Below are positions 8,068-13,885 of a stretch of 13,885 nucleotides of DNA, piece after piece. Source of the stretch: DAOTTW01 sp034437615 (GTDB lineage Bacteria; Chloroflexota; Anaerolineae; Aggregatilineales; Phototrophicaceae); NCBI GenBank assembly GCA_034437615.1, contig DAOTTW010000240.1, positions 1-13,885 of the forward strand. The letters run 5' to 3'. The notes below the pieces were generated by a model. It was given only the letters and a program-made list of their open reading frames with translations. It had not been told where the DNA came from and did not search any database. The translations under genes and the position numbers were made by a program. The number at the start of each line of letters is the position of its first letter. The stretch's first letter is position 1.

Positions 8068-9381
8068 TTAGCGTTTAAACAACACGATAGGGTCCGTCAC
8101 TGTGCGCCCAATGGCCGCCCAACGCGCATTTGCGTCTGTGCTGGCACGCACTTCAAGGTGCAGGTGTGGCCCGGTGGAGCGCCCGCTGTTGCCGGATAGG
8201 GCGAAGCGCTGGTTTGGCTCCAGGCGTTCGTTGATGTTGGCGTGGCGCTCTTGCAAATGGGCGTACATTACGAAGGCGTGGGCCTCACCTAGCCCTTTCT
8301 GCGCGAAATAGCGCTGTGTGGATGCGGGCAGGTCTTGATGATCGTAGCGCACGATGATGAAATGCCCATAGCCGAAGCCCCAACCGGCATCACTGAAAAC
8401 GCTAGGATCGTTGACGCTCACGCTTGCGCCCTGTGGCCCACACTTTATGCAATTAAACGACTGCACGACGGTGCCGCCCTTTGGCCCTGCATGGACAGGC
8501 GTCCCGATAGGCGCTTCGTGGTCCCAGCCGTTATGCTCTGCAAATTCGTCTGTATTCAGGCCGTTCTGCCCTTCGATGCCATCTGCATCATTGAAGCCGC
8601 GTACCCATGAGCGCTTGCCCATTGGCATCGGGTGTGGGTAGAGGTCTTCGGGCAGGTTAAATTGAGCGGTATCGCCACGATAGGTCACAAAATCCTCGCG
8701 TACATAAGCTGTCTGGCCGCTGTTGTTGCGGATATTCAGCCAGCGGTAGCGCCGTGCGGCTTCGCGTGGCTCGATGCCGATAATGCGCAACTGTTCTTGA
8801 TATTCAACGCGGAAGCCCCGGTCAAAGCTGGTGCTTGCTCCCTGGCGCGTGCCGAGTCCGGCTGCATACACCAGAATTGCTGTCGGTGGCTGTTGCGGTT
8901 CTGGCTCCGGTTCTGGTTCGCGATCAATGGGCGGCGGTGGGCCTGTGGGCGGCTGTTCGGGTTCTGGGTCTGCTATGCGGTCATCCTCTATGGGGTTGGT
9001 CGTCCTGCCGCCATCGAATAGTTTGCCTGGGTCGGGCTGTGGCTGCGTTTGTGCATTGCGGCGCAACAGAAATGCGTGCTGCATCTCGTTTACGATACCG
9101 TAGCCGAAGCCCGTCAGGTCGCCTTGTAAACCGACGACATGGCCACGAATCCAGCCTTCGCGCCCATCGCTGAATTGCAGCTTAAACCAGTTGTAAGGGC
9201 GGCTGGGGTCGGCCTGATTCGGTGTGTTTTTCGCATCAACCTGCACATCCAACAGTGCTTGCGCTACGGTGCCTTTTTCGACCCTGAAAAGCGCATCAAA
9301 GTTCGTGCCTGGTCCCTGCCGCACGGGGAAACGCTTGATTGGGCTGGGGTAAGCCAGGCCAAGTATTTTTATAGTTGCCAT
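8068..9381 (-). CDS. SH3b-SH3b-M23 zinc metallopeptidase lacking a signal peptide
   Basis: A 437-residue protein. Residues about 5-90 form a bacterial SH3-like domain (VRQGPGTNFDALFRV, then WFKLQFSDGREGWIRG). Residues 113-166 are a Pro/Glu/Asp-rich linker. A second SH3-like domain spans about 168-235 (TRQGASTSFDRGFRV, then YRWLNIRNNSGQTAYV). The C-terminal part is an M23 (LytM-type) peptidase with H283-x3-D287, YAHL (373-376) and H406-L-H408, so all zinc ligands and the catalytic histidine region are present. M23 enzymes cut peptidoglycan cross-bridges or stems, and SH3b domains bind the wall. An insert with CIKC (311-314) lies between the first and second motifs. Oddity: the N-terminus (MATIKILGLAYPSPIKRF) has no signal peptide or membrane segment. 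The frame closes nine codons upstream with no other start, and GGAG lies nine bases before this ATG, so the start is secure. Export route and substrate are unknown. Confidence 0.85.
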   Translation of the reverse strand: MATIKILGLAYPSPIKRFPVRQGPGTNFDALFRVEKGTVAQALLDVQVDAKNTPNQADPSRPYNWFKLQFSDGREGWIRGHVVGLQGDLTGFGYGIVNEMQHAFLLRRNAQTQPQPDPGKLFDGGRTTNPIEDDRIADPEPEQPPTGPPPPIDREPEPEPEPQQPPTAILVYAAGLGTRQGASTSFDRGFRVEYQEQLRIIGIEPREAARRYRWLNIRNNSGQTAYVREDFVTYRGDTAQFNLPEDLYPHPMPMGKRSWVRGFNDADGIEGQNGLNTDEFAEHNGWDHEAPIGTPVHAGPKGGTVVQSFNCIKCGPQGASVSVNDPSVFSDAGWGFGYGHFIIVRYDHQDLPASTQRYFAQKGLGEAHAFVMYAHLQERHANINERLEPNQRFALSGNSGRSTGPHLHLEVRASTDANARWAAIGRTVTDPIVLFKR

Positions 9382-9390
9382 AAGAGTTTG

Positions 9391-9394
9391 CTCC
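9391..9394 (-). promoter_or_regulatory. Ribosome binding site of the M23 gene
   Basis: GGAG on the minus strand lies nine bases before the ATG at 9381. It decides the start: an in-frame TAG at 9406-9408 excludes any useful upstream start, so the missing signal peptide is not a start-calling error. Confidence 0.6.
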
Positions 9395-9488
9395 GCATGG
9401 ATGATCTATGATTTCAACTGTAGGCGTGTAGGCGAAAAATGCAATCCTGCACGTTTTTATGGATAAACAAAAACGAACCTATATCATT

Positions 9489-9537
9489 GTAGGGGCTTAG
9501 CGTGCTAAGCCCTGGGCGCAACGCATTGCGCCCCTAC
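9489..9537. repeat. Two-hairpin palindromic element (REP/MITE-like)
   Basis: The element is bounded by a 7-bp inverted repeat, GTAGGGG (9489-9495) and CCCCTAC (9531-9537). Inside are two perfect hairpins: GGGCTTAGC-GT-GCTAAGCCC (9493-9512) and GGGCGCAA-CGCA-TTGCGCCC (9514-9533). The outer and inner stems share bases, so it can fold as a three-way junction or as two adjacent hairpins. It sits between the KAS III-like gene and the M23 gene, both on the minus strand. GTAGGGGC...GCCCCTAC palindromes are common dispersed intergenic elements in several bacterial groups (family knowledge, not checked here). It may also attenuate transcription leaving the KAS III-like gene, though no T-tract follows. 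Confidence 0.65.
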
Positions 9538-9567
9538 GGATACGTTTTGACATCTCCATTAGGACGC

Positions 9568-10584
9568 CTAGCCCCAACGCACCGTGATGGCGCTCCATGT
9601 GTAGCCGGTGCCCGCACCTGCCAGCACGATCACATCACCCGGCTTGATTTTACCGGCCTGCAAGCCCAATTGCAGCGCCAGCACTTGATCGACGCTCTGC
9701 ACGTGCCCATGATTTTCCAGGTACACCGATTGCTCCGGCGTCAGGCCGACCTGGGCCAAAATCTGCTCATAGAACGAGCGCTTCATGTGTGTGATGCCCA
9801 TAAAGGCGACGTCACCCAGCGTATAGCCGCTTTTCTCGACGGATTCGCTAATCACGCGCTTGAAATTCGGCAGCGAATTCTCACCCAGGCGTTGCGCCAT
9901 GTACTCGCTGTTGATGACATCCAAGCGCCCGTACAGATCACCGTTCACGCGCTGCCCGTCGCCAATGGCCGCCTCTTCGCGGGTCAAGATCACGGTTTCG
10001 GATAGCGTGCCGTCGGTGATGGCCGCAGAGCCAAGCACGAGGTTTTCGCTTGCGCCGCGCTTAAGCAGCATGGCACCACCACCAGCCCCGAAGTTGAACA
10101 TGAAGCGGGCGCGCTGGTTCCCCAGGTGGATCAGGTCGTTTTCACGGCTACCAGCGGCCAGCAGCACATAATCCAGGCTTGGATCAGCCAGCATCATGCT
10201 GCGTGCGATGTTCATGGCAATCGGCGCACCCGCGCATAAGGCATACATCTCGAAGCCAAAGCCATTGACCGCGCCGACAAGCTCCTGAATTTTCCCGGCG
10301 GCGTTCCACACCAGATGATCTTTGTATTCGCTGCCATGCGAGACGACCATTTTCACCTGCTCCGGCGCGATGCCCGCCATTGCAAGCGCCTGTTTGCCTG
10401 CTTCGGCGGCCATGTGCGTTACAGTGTCGGCGTCTGTGGCCACGTGCCGCTGCATGATGCCCATTTTCTGTTGCAGCACTTCTAGCGGAATGCCTGTCTT
10501 ATCGACCAGCGCTTCAGCCGTTTCGATCTGCTGTGGGAAATACGTGCCGAACCCGACGATCCCGACCTGGATTTGTTCTGACAT
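9568..10584 (-). CDS. KAS III (FabH)-like thiolase-fold enzyme
   Basis: A 338-residue protein of the 3-oxoacyl-ACP synthase III/chalcone synthase-like thiolase superfamily, which joins acyl-CoA or acyl-ACP units through an active-site cysteine. C117 sits in the nucleophile-elbow sequence ALCAGAP (115-121). H266 (GITHMKR) matches the FabH catalytic histidine position, and N291 (ENHGH) lies where FabH has its asparagine, here followed by two extra histidines (H292, H294). E86 in the segment SHGSEYKDH is placed much like the acidic residue of HMG-CoA synthase. FNFGAGGGAMLL (164-175) and the GAGTGYTW end are typical. The gene is outside any visible fab cluster; together with the departures from FabH motifs this argues against housekeeping FabH and for the less-characterised '3-oxoacyl-ACP synthase' relatives. 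Start ATG at 10584 has a G-rich stretch just upstream. Substrate unknown. Confidence 0.82.
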   Translation of the reverse strand: MSEQIQVGIVGFGTYFPQQIETAEALVDKTGIPLEVLQQKMGIMQRHVATDADTVTHMAAEAGKQALAMAGIAPEQVKMVVSHGSEYKDHLVWNAAGKIQELVGAVNGFGFEMYALCAGAPIAMNIARSMMLADPSLDYVLLAAGSRENDLIHLGNQRARFMFNFGAGGGAMLLKRGASENLVLGSAAITDGTLSETVILTREEAAIGDGQRVNGDLYGRLDVINSEYMAQRLGENSLPNFKRVISESVEKSGYTLGDVAFMGITHMKRSFYEQILAQVGLTPEQSVYLENHGHVQSVDQVLALQLGLQAGKIKPGDVIVLAGAGTGYTWSAITVRWG

Positions 10585-10634
10585 CAGCCCCCAACTTTCT
10601 GTCTAAAATGAACACATAGCTTATCGTATCTCAT

Positions 10635-10650
10635 GGCGGCTGACGCCGCC
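10635..10650. other. GC-rich hairpin between lipoprotein and KAS III-like genes
   Basis: GGCGGC-TGAC-GCCGCC forms a perfect 6-bp GC stem with a 4-base loop, 22 bases after the stop of the lipoprotein gene on the minus strand. No T-run follows, so it is at best an attenuating or mRNA-stabilising structure within the 87-bp gap. Confidence 0.35.
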
Positions 10651-10671
10651 CCGGATATAGCGACAATCCGT

Positions 10672-11268
10672 TTAAGCGCGGCGCACCCCTTGCAATGTCA
10701 CCCGCTCCAACGTCAAGCCAGCAGCCTCGAAGAGCCGCCGTAAATCGACCTCGATTAGCGCGGCAACCTCGCGTCGGCGGCCATCCATAATATCAGCGGC
10801 GTTGTAGCCACTCACAATCTGCTGCACCACATCACGCACCGTTGGCTTGACGAAAGCCACCCGCACATCGTCGCCCTGCATGGTGTACGCACGGTGCACA
10901 GCCACAATAGCCTGCGCATCGAAGCTGAACACCACACTGAGGTCAATGGACAGTTCGGTGCCATCCCCGGCGCTGACCTGCAAGGGTGCTGCGCCCAATT
11001 CCGGCATCGTGTCGCGGTTCAATTCGGAGAAGGTGTAATTCTGTGCGAAGGTCGGGTAATAGGTCACGCGCTGCAAGGTGGCGCGGACGGTGTGCGTCCC
11101 CGGCAGTAGCGGTGCGGCGACAATTTCGCCTGTTTCGGTATTCTCTACGACGGCGACTTCATCCGTGCGCACTTCGACCTGCTGCGGGATTCCGCTACAG
11201 GCCGCGACGGTGAGGGCAGCGCCAAAAAGTAGGGCAAGCATTAGCATACGCGACGCCAATCGACGCAT
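10672..11268 (-). CDS. Lipoprotein with an SPFH/band 7 domain
   Basis: A 198-residue predicted lipoprotein. The N-terminus is basic (MRR), then hydrophobic (8-22), then a lipobox VAAC with C24 as the lipidation site, so it should be attached to the outer face of the cytoplasmic membrane. Residues about 33-190 look like an SPFH/band 7 domain: LLPGTHTV, the aromatic segment RVTYYPTFAQNYTFS, the beta strand SIDLSVVFSFD, then KPTVRDVVQQIVSGYNAADI and the helix RRREVAALIEVDLRRLFEAAGL with the closing strand LERVTLQGV. SPFH proteins normally anchor by a transmembrane helix or hairpin and continue into a long coiled coil that builds rings; here a lipid anchor is used and the coiled coil is absent. 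AGGAG six bases before the ATG supports the start. It is transcribed divergently from the Lgt-like gene across 67 bp. The role is unknown; the SPFH call rests on pattern recognition. Confidence 0.72.
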   Translation of the reverse strand: MRRLASRMLMLALLFGAALTVAACSGIPQQVEVRTDEVAVVENTETGEIVAAPLLPGTHTVRATLQRVTYYPTFAQNYTFSELNRDTMPELGAAPLQVSAGDGTELSIDLSVVFSFDAQAIVAVHRAYTMQGDDVRVAFVKPTVRDVVQQIVSGYNAADIMDGRRREVAALIEVDLRRLFEAAGLTLERVTLQGVRRA

Positions 11269-11274
11269 AAACGA

Positions 11275-11279
11275 CTCCT
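11275..11279 (-). promoter_or_regulatory. Strong Shine-Dalgarno of the SPFH lipoprotein gene
   Basis: AGGAG on the minus strand, six bases before the ATG at 11268; one of the clearest ribosome binding sites in the window. Confidence 0.7.
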
Positions 11280-11296
11280 GTGTTTATCGACAAATC

Positions 11297-11312
11297 TGCT
11301 ACGATCATAGCA
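11297..11312. promoter_or_regulatory. Palindromic divergent promoter/operator
   Basis: The 16-bp sequence TGCTACGATCATAGCA is an inverted repeat with a single mismatched pair. Read on the minus strand it gives TGC-TATGAT, an extended -10 for the lipoprotein gene; read on the plus strand it gives TGC-TACGAT, an extended -10 for the Lgt-like gene. Predicted starts lie about 25-30 nt before each start codon. Neither side has a good -35, as expected for extended -10 promoters. A dimeric regulator bound here would block both directions. The palindrome is seen directly; promoter and operator function are inferred. Confidence 0.5.
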
Positions 11313-11335
11313 CAATCACGCCAGAGAATCGCCTG

Positions 11336-12112
11336 ATGTTTGAACCCACCATCACCATATTCGGCCAACGATTCGCCACCTATAGTCTTGTGCTATCGCT
11401 CGCAGTGCTGCTTAGCCTGATACGCGCCCTGTGGTATACCCCCGCAAGCCAACGCGCCGCCCTGACCGATGTCGCGCTGCTGGCGCTGCTCGGTGGGCTG
11501 GTCGGTGCTCGTGCCTCGCACGTCGTCGCACACTGGGATCATTTCCGTGTTGTGCCCGCCGAGATTTTGCAGCTACAGGCAGGCGGCCTGGATTGGCATG
11601 GTGCGCTGATCGGGGCCTGGTTGATGGGCACGCTTGCGGCACGCTATCGCAAGCTAAACAGCGCACTATTGCACGTACACGCTGCCTGGACCTTACCCAT
11701 TCTAGCATTAGCGGGCTGGTGGGGTTGTTGGGCGGCAGCTTGCGCCTATGGTCGTGAGGTCGCCACATTAGCCGATTATCCAGCGTGGCTGGTCTGGGAA
11801 GGCCGCGATATTTTCGGCATTATCGCGCCGCGCTTTCACACGCAGCTTGTGGGCATCTTGGCCGCGATTGGGCTGCTGCTGCTGGCGTGGTGGCTGGCAC
11901 GCCACACCAGTAGTAGGCGCAGGCGCTGGTGGTGGCTACTGCTGGTCTGGTCGCTGGTGATGTTCGCGCTTGGCTTTTTACGTGCAGATAGTATCGTCGT
12001 GCTTCACAGCTTACGCATGGATCAGGTGTATGACCTGATTGTGGCTGTTTCTGCCATCATCGGGTTATTGTGGCTGCGTCGAAATAACGCCGCTCCACAT
12101 GGTATCCCTTGA
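11336..12112 (+). CDS. Divergent Lgt-like (prolipoprotein diacylglyceryl transferase) membrane protein
   Basis: A 258-residue polytopic membrane protein resembling Lgt, which moves diacylglycerol from phosphatidylglycerol to the lipobox cysteine of prelipoproteins. Matching landmarks in order: LLGGLVGARASHVVAHW (51-67); P74-AEIL with GGLDWHGALIG (83-93), where H88 matches the conserved Lgt histidine; GWWGCWAAACAYGRE (127-141), which replaces the Lgt signature; FHTQL (167-171), matching the P-T-Q-L region; and GFLRADS (213-219) with R215, matching the late conserved arginine. The critical Arg of the GRxGNF/GRxGC signature is Trp here (W128), so diacylglyceryl transfer activity is doubtful and a paralogue with altered function is likely. 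Start: the frame is open far upstream, over the antisense lipoprotein gene, but ATG at 11336 gives a normal Lgt-type N-terminus (MFEPTITIFGQRFATYSL) and lies 24 bases after the promoter palindrome. The stop codon overlaps the -35 of the tRNA promoter. Confidence 0.75.
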   Translation: MFEPTITIFGQRFATYSLVLSLAVLLSLIRALWYTPASQRAALTDVALLALLGGLVGARASHVVAHWDHFRVVPAEILQLQAGGLDWHGALIGAWLMGTLAARYRKLNSALLHVHAAWTLPILALAGWWGCWAAACAYGREVATLADYPAWLVWEGRDIFGIIAPRFHTQLVGILAAIGLLLLAWWLARHTSSRRRRWWWLLLVWSLVMFALGFLRADSIVVLHSLRMDQVYDLIVAVSAIIGLLWLRRNNAAPHGIP

Positions 12113-12137
12113 CAAGCCACGTCCACCCGCTTATTAT
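12109..12137 (+). promoter_or_regulatory. Near-consensus promoter of tRNA-Ala
   Basis: A perfect -35 TTGACA (12109-12114), 17-bp spacer and -10 TATTAT (12132-12137) match the sigma-70 consensus at 11 of 12 positions. Transcription would start near 12144, about 21 bases before the mature tRNA 5' end. The -35 overlaps the stop codon of the Lgt-like gene. Confidence 0.75.
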
Positions 12138-12164
12138 CTCCTTTCCACTCGCTTTGAATCCAAC

Positions 12165-12237
<73 letters not shown>

Positions 12238-12362
12238 TTTGACTATCCCTACCGTTTTGTAACATCTCGCCAAGCTCCTCAGATAGCATCCCAGCGCGGA
12301 TTATCAGGTATTGGTCAGCCCAGGGTTGCAACCTAAAGTCCACAATTTAGTTTGTATCCAGG

Positions 12363-12381
12363 TCGAATAATATATAATCGA
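12363..12381. other. AT-rich imperfect inverted repeat, candidate attachment region
   Basis: TCGA flanks an AT-only centre (TCGAATAATATATAATCGA), pairing in six of nine symmetric positions. It lies in the 196-bp gap between tRNA-Ala and the 3' end of the serine recombinase gene, the place where an integrase-adjacent attachment site would be expected. Serine-integrase sites are imperfect inverted repeats of about 40-50 bp, so this could be part of one, but nothing here proves it. The rest of the gap holds only a 10-bp palindrome (GGTTGCAACC, 12324-12333); I see no gene in it. Confidence 0.25.
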
Positions 12382-12433
12382 AGATGGCACGCACCAACCC
12401 GCGTTTGTCTTCGGCGGTGCCTTCATACCAGAC

Positions 12434-13885
12434 CTACTTCAGATTTGTCAGCGTGCCCAGCACCGTCATCAGTTCCAATAGAACCTCTTGCGTTTTCGCA
12501 GAGCGAGATTCCCAGTGCATGATTTCCTGTTCGTTGACCTTGCGAATGTGTAGATACTCGGATTCCGATATGTCTCCTTCAACAAATAGAAACCGTGCGC
12601 GATCCATGCGATGCCGACATTTTGCGATGGCTTCGGCTTTTTGCTCCTCTAAATCCGCTTCATCGGGCTGCTGATTCATGGTGATGTCTTCGAGCATAAC
12701 CCGTTGCATCAGATCAAGATATTCCGGTTTGATGATGAGATGATCGAGAATGCGTTCAAACTCGGCGTTGAGTACCGACTCCATGACAGAGCGCTTCTTC
12801 GATGCACATTTCATGCCCGTGCTGTGGCGATACCTACGGACCCCTGCTGAGGTTGTGTAGCCCTGTAGGGTTGCAGAGCGAAGCTGCTGCTCATCCTCAG
12901 CCATTGCGCACTTATCGCAGCGTACAACCACCGACAGCGGATAAGCGACCTTCGGCTTATCTTTGTTCATCCTGCGCGGCTTGTTCGTGCGATCATGCCG
13001 AATTTCTGCGACACGGCGCACGAGATCGACGGGCATCACGGCTTTTTCTGGATCAAGAAAGATTTCCGAAGGATCATCTTCGTCATAGGCAGGTCGGTTA
13101 CGTGCCCGTGTAGACTGACTTGCACCGCCGTACTCGCGCCAATTCGCCATGATCCGGCGTACATCGTCGCGTTCAAAGGCACGCGGTTCACCTTTGACGT
13201 TCTTGTAACACCAACCTTCGTCGTCCAGTTGGTAGGCAACGCGCACGATCCCCACGTCCCCCTGTGCGTAAATCTCGATAGCGCGTTTCGCTGCTTCGTA
13301 GTAGCTGCGCCAGATCGCACCCTCGGTCGGTGATGCGTCTTGTGTGCCCTTCTGGAAGGTGCCATCGGGCAGCAACCATGCGCCCCCATCGGATGGTTCT
13401 AGCAGACCATCTTTGTTGCGTTTCGTTCCAAACGGGACGCGACCGACGAACTTACCCTGTTGCCTGCGATGTCGAATGCTGTCACGCGCTTTGGCTGATA
13501 CATCCTCGGCATAGTATTCATCAAACAACGCGCCAATCTGCACCAGCAGGCGCTCCTGCATTGTGGACGTGTCGATTTGCTCTTTGCCAGGTGCAGCCAG
13601 TGTCAACGCAACGCCATGTGTATTCAGTTGTTCGATTAAGTCACCGATACGCCAGCCTTTGCGATGCAAACGCGATAGGTCATTCGCCACCACCGCGACG
13701 ACATCAGCATCGTCAAGGCGTTTCTTCAGTGCCAGCCACCCAGGACGATTCTTGACTGTGCGGCCCGACTTGTGACCGCCTGTGTCTTCGTACCACTCCG
13801 GCGTCCAGCCTTTGCGCTCGCATAGTGCCTGGATATTTGAACGTTGGCGTTCGGGACTGTTGGTGTCGTTGTCGTCCTTCGTCAC
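12434..13885 (-). CDS. Large serine recombinase (integrase), N-terminus cut by window edge
   Basis: At least 483 residues of a large serine recombinase, an enzyme that integrates or excises DNA by double-strand cuts with 5'-phosphoserine links. The visible catalytic domain (about 1-140) has TNSPERQ (8-14), aligning with the SPERQ region of phage integrases such as Bxb1, then NDLSRLHRKG (68-77) and the long helix around 110-147 ending QQGKFVGRVPFG. A recombinase domain follows (about 148-265). A zinc-ribbon-like part has CDKC (323-326) with only one later cysteine (C360), perhaps using H354. A coiled coil spans about 405-465. The frame runs off the right edge: the GTG at the edge is not a credible start, and the catalytic serine, expected in an R-x-S motif just upstream, lies outside the window. 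The gene points toward tRNA-Ala. It is likely the integrase end of a mobile element extending rightwards. Confidence 0.88.
   Translation of the reverse strand: MTKDDNDTNSPERQRSNIQALCERKGWTPEWYEDTGGHKSGRTVKNRPGWLALKKRLDDADVVAVVANDLSRLHRKGWRIGDLIEQLNTHGVALTLAAPGKEQIDTSTMQERLLVQIGALFDEYYAEDVSAKARDSIRHRRQQGKFVGRVPFGTKRNKDGLLEPSDGGAWLLPDGTFQKGTQDASPTEGAIWRSYYEAAKRAIEIYAQGDVGIVRVAYQLDDEGWCYKNVKGEPRAFERDDVRRIMANWREYGGASQSTRARNRPAYDEDDPSEIFLDPEKAVMPVDLVRRVAEIRHDRTNKPRRMNKDKPKVAYPLSVVVRCDKCAMAEDEQQLRSATLQGYTTSAGVRRYRHSTGMKCASKKRSVMESVLNAEFERILDHLIIKPEYLDLMQRVMLEDITMNQQPDEADLEEQKAEAIAKCRHRMDRARFLFVEGDISESEYLHIRKVNEQEIMHWESRSAKTQEVLLELMTVLGTLTNLK

Noticed and set aside
9502..10005. 167-residue open frame antisense to the KAS III-like gene
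   Set aside because: Composition is that of a shadow frame; no domain, no ribosome binding site, and it begins inside the palindromic element.
11078..11335. Upstream extension of the Lgt-like gene
   Set aside because: It is antisense to the SPFH lipoprotein gene and adds a non-hydrophobic, Ser/Thr/Arg-rich stretch unlike Lgt; the divergent promoter lies inside it.
12384..12674. 96-residue plus-strand frame preceded by TATAAT
   Set aside because: Mostly antisense to the recombinase with Ser/Arg-rich composition; the TATAAT falls within the AT-rich inverted repeat and has no -35 that I can see.

Overview
The window looks like an ordinary bacterial chromosome, about mid-to-upper 50s % GC by eye, with one possible integrated element entering from the right edge. 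No rRNA or other decisive phylogenetic marker is present. The gene mix (GT39-type membrane glycosyltransferase, Mfd, a membrane-anchored TolB-type propeller, an SH3b/M23 peptidase, a lipid-anchored SPFH protein, a divergent Lgt-like protein) plus a GTAGGGGC...GCCCCTAC palindromic element would fit an environmental bacterium such as a member of the Chloroflexota. That assignment is a low-confidence inference.

Layout, left to right. 1-197: regulatory DNA with a strong hairpin, a CRP/FNR-like motif and a perfect TATAAT. 198-2087 (+): GT39-like glycosyltransferase, convergent with mfd. 2170-5730 (-): full-length transcription-repair coupling factor Mfd. 5809-6846 (-) and 6849-7961 (-): an AlbA_2 (Schlafen-type) protein and a one-TM PD40 propeller, separated by two bases and probably translationally coupled. 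8068-9381 (-): M23 metallopeptidase with two SH3-like domains, complete zinc motifs but no signal peptide. 9489-9537: two-hairpin palindromic repeat. 9568-10584 (-): FabH/KAS III-like thiolase-fold enzyme outside any fatty-acid operon. 10672-11268 (-): lipoprotein with an SPFH/band 7 domain. 11336-12112 (+): Lgt-like integral membrane protein in which the signature Arg is replaced. 12165-12237 (+): tRNA-Ala(CGC) with its own near-consensus promoter. 12434-13885 (-): large serine recombinase, truncated by the window edge.

How the genes may work together. Much of the window concerns the cell envelope: sugar transfer to lipids or proteins, peptidoglycan cleavage or binding, a membrane-anchored propeller, a lipoprotein and a lipoprotein-acyltransferase homologue. 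The most unusual arrangement is at 10672-12112. An SPFH lipoprotein gene and a divergent Lgt paralogue are transcribed away from each other across 67 bp, which hold a near-perfect 16-bp palindrome that itself contains both extended -10 elements. A dedicated lipoprotein/modifying-enzyme pair under one switch is a testable hypothesis. The recombinase next to tRNA-Ala suggests that an integrated element begins at or near 12238-12433. No CRISPR array, rRNA or complete insertion sequence is visible.
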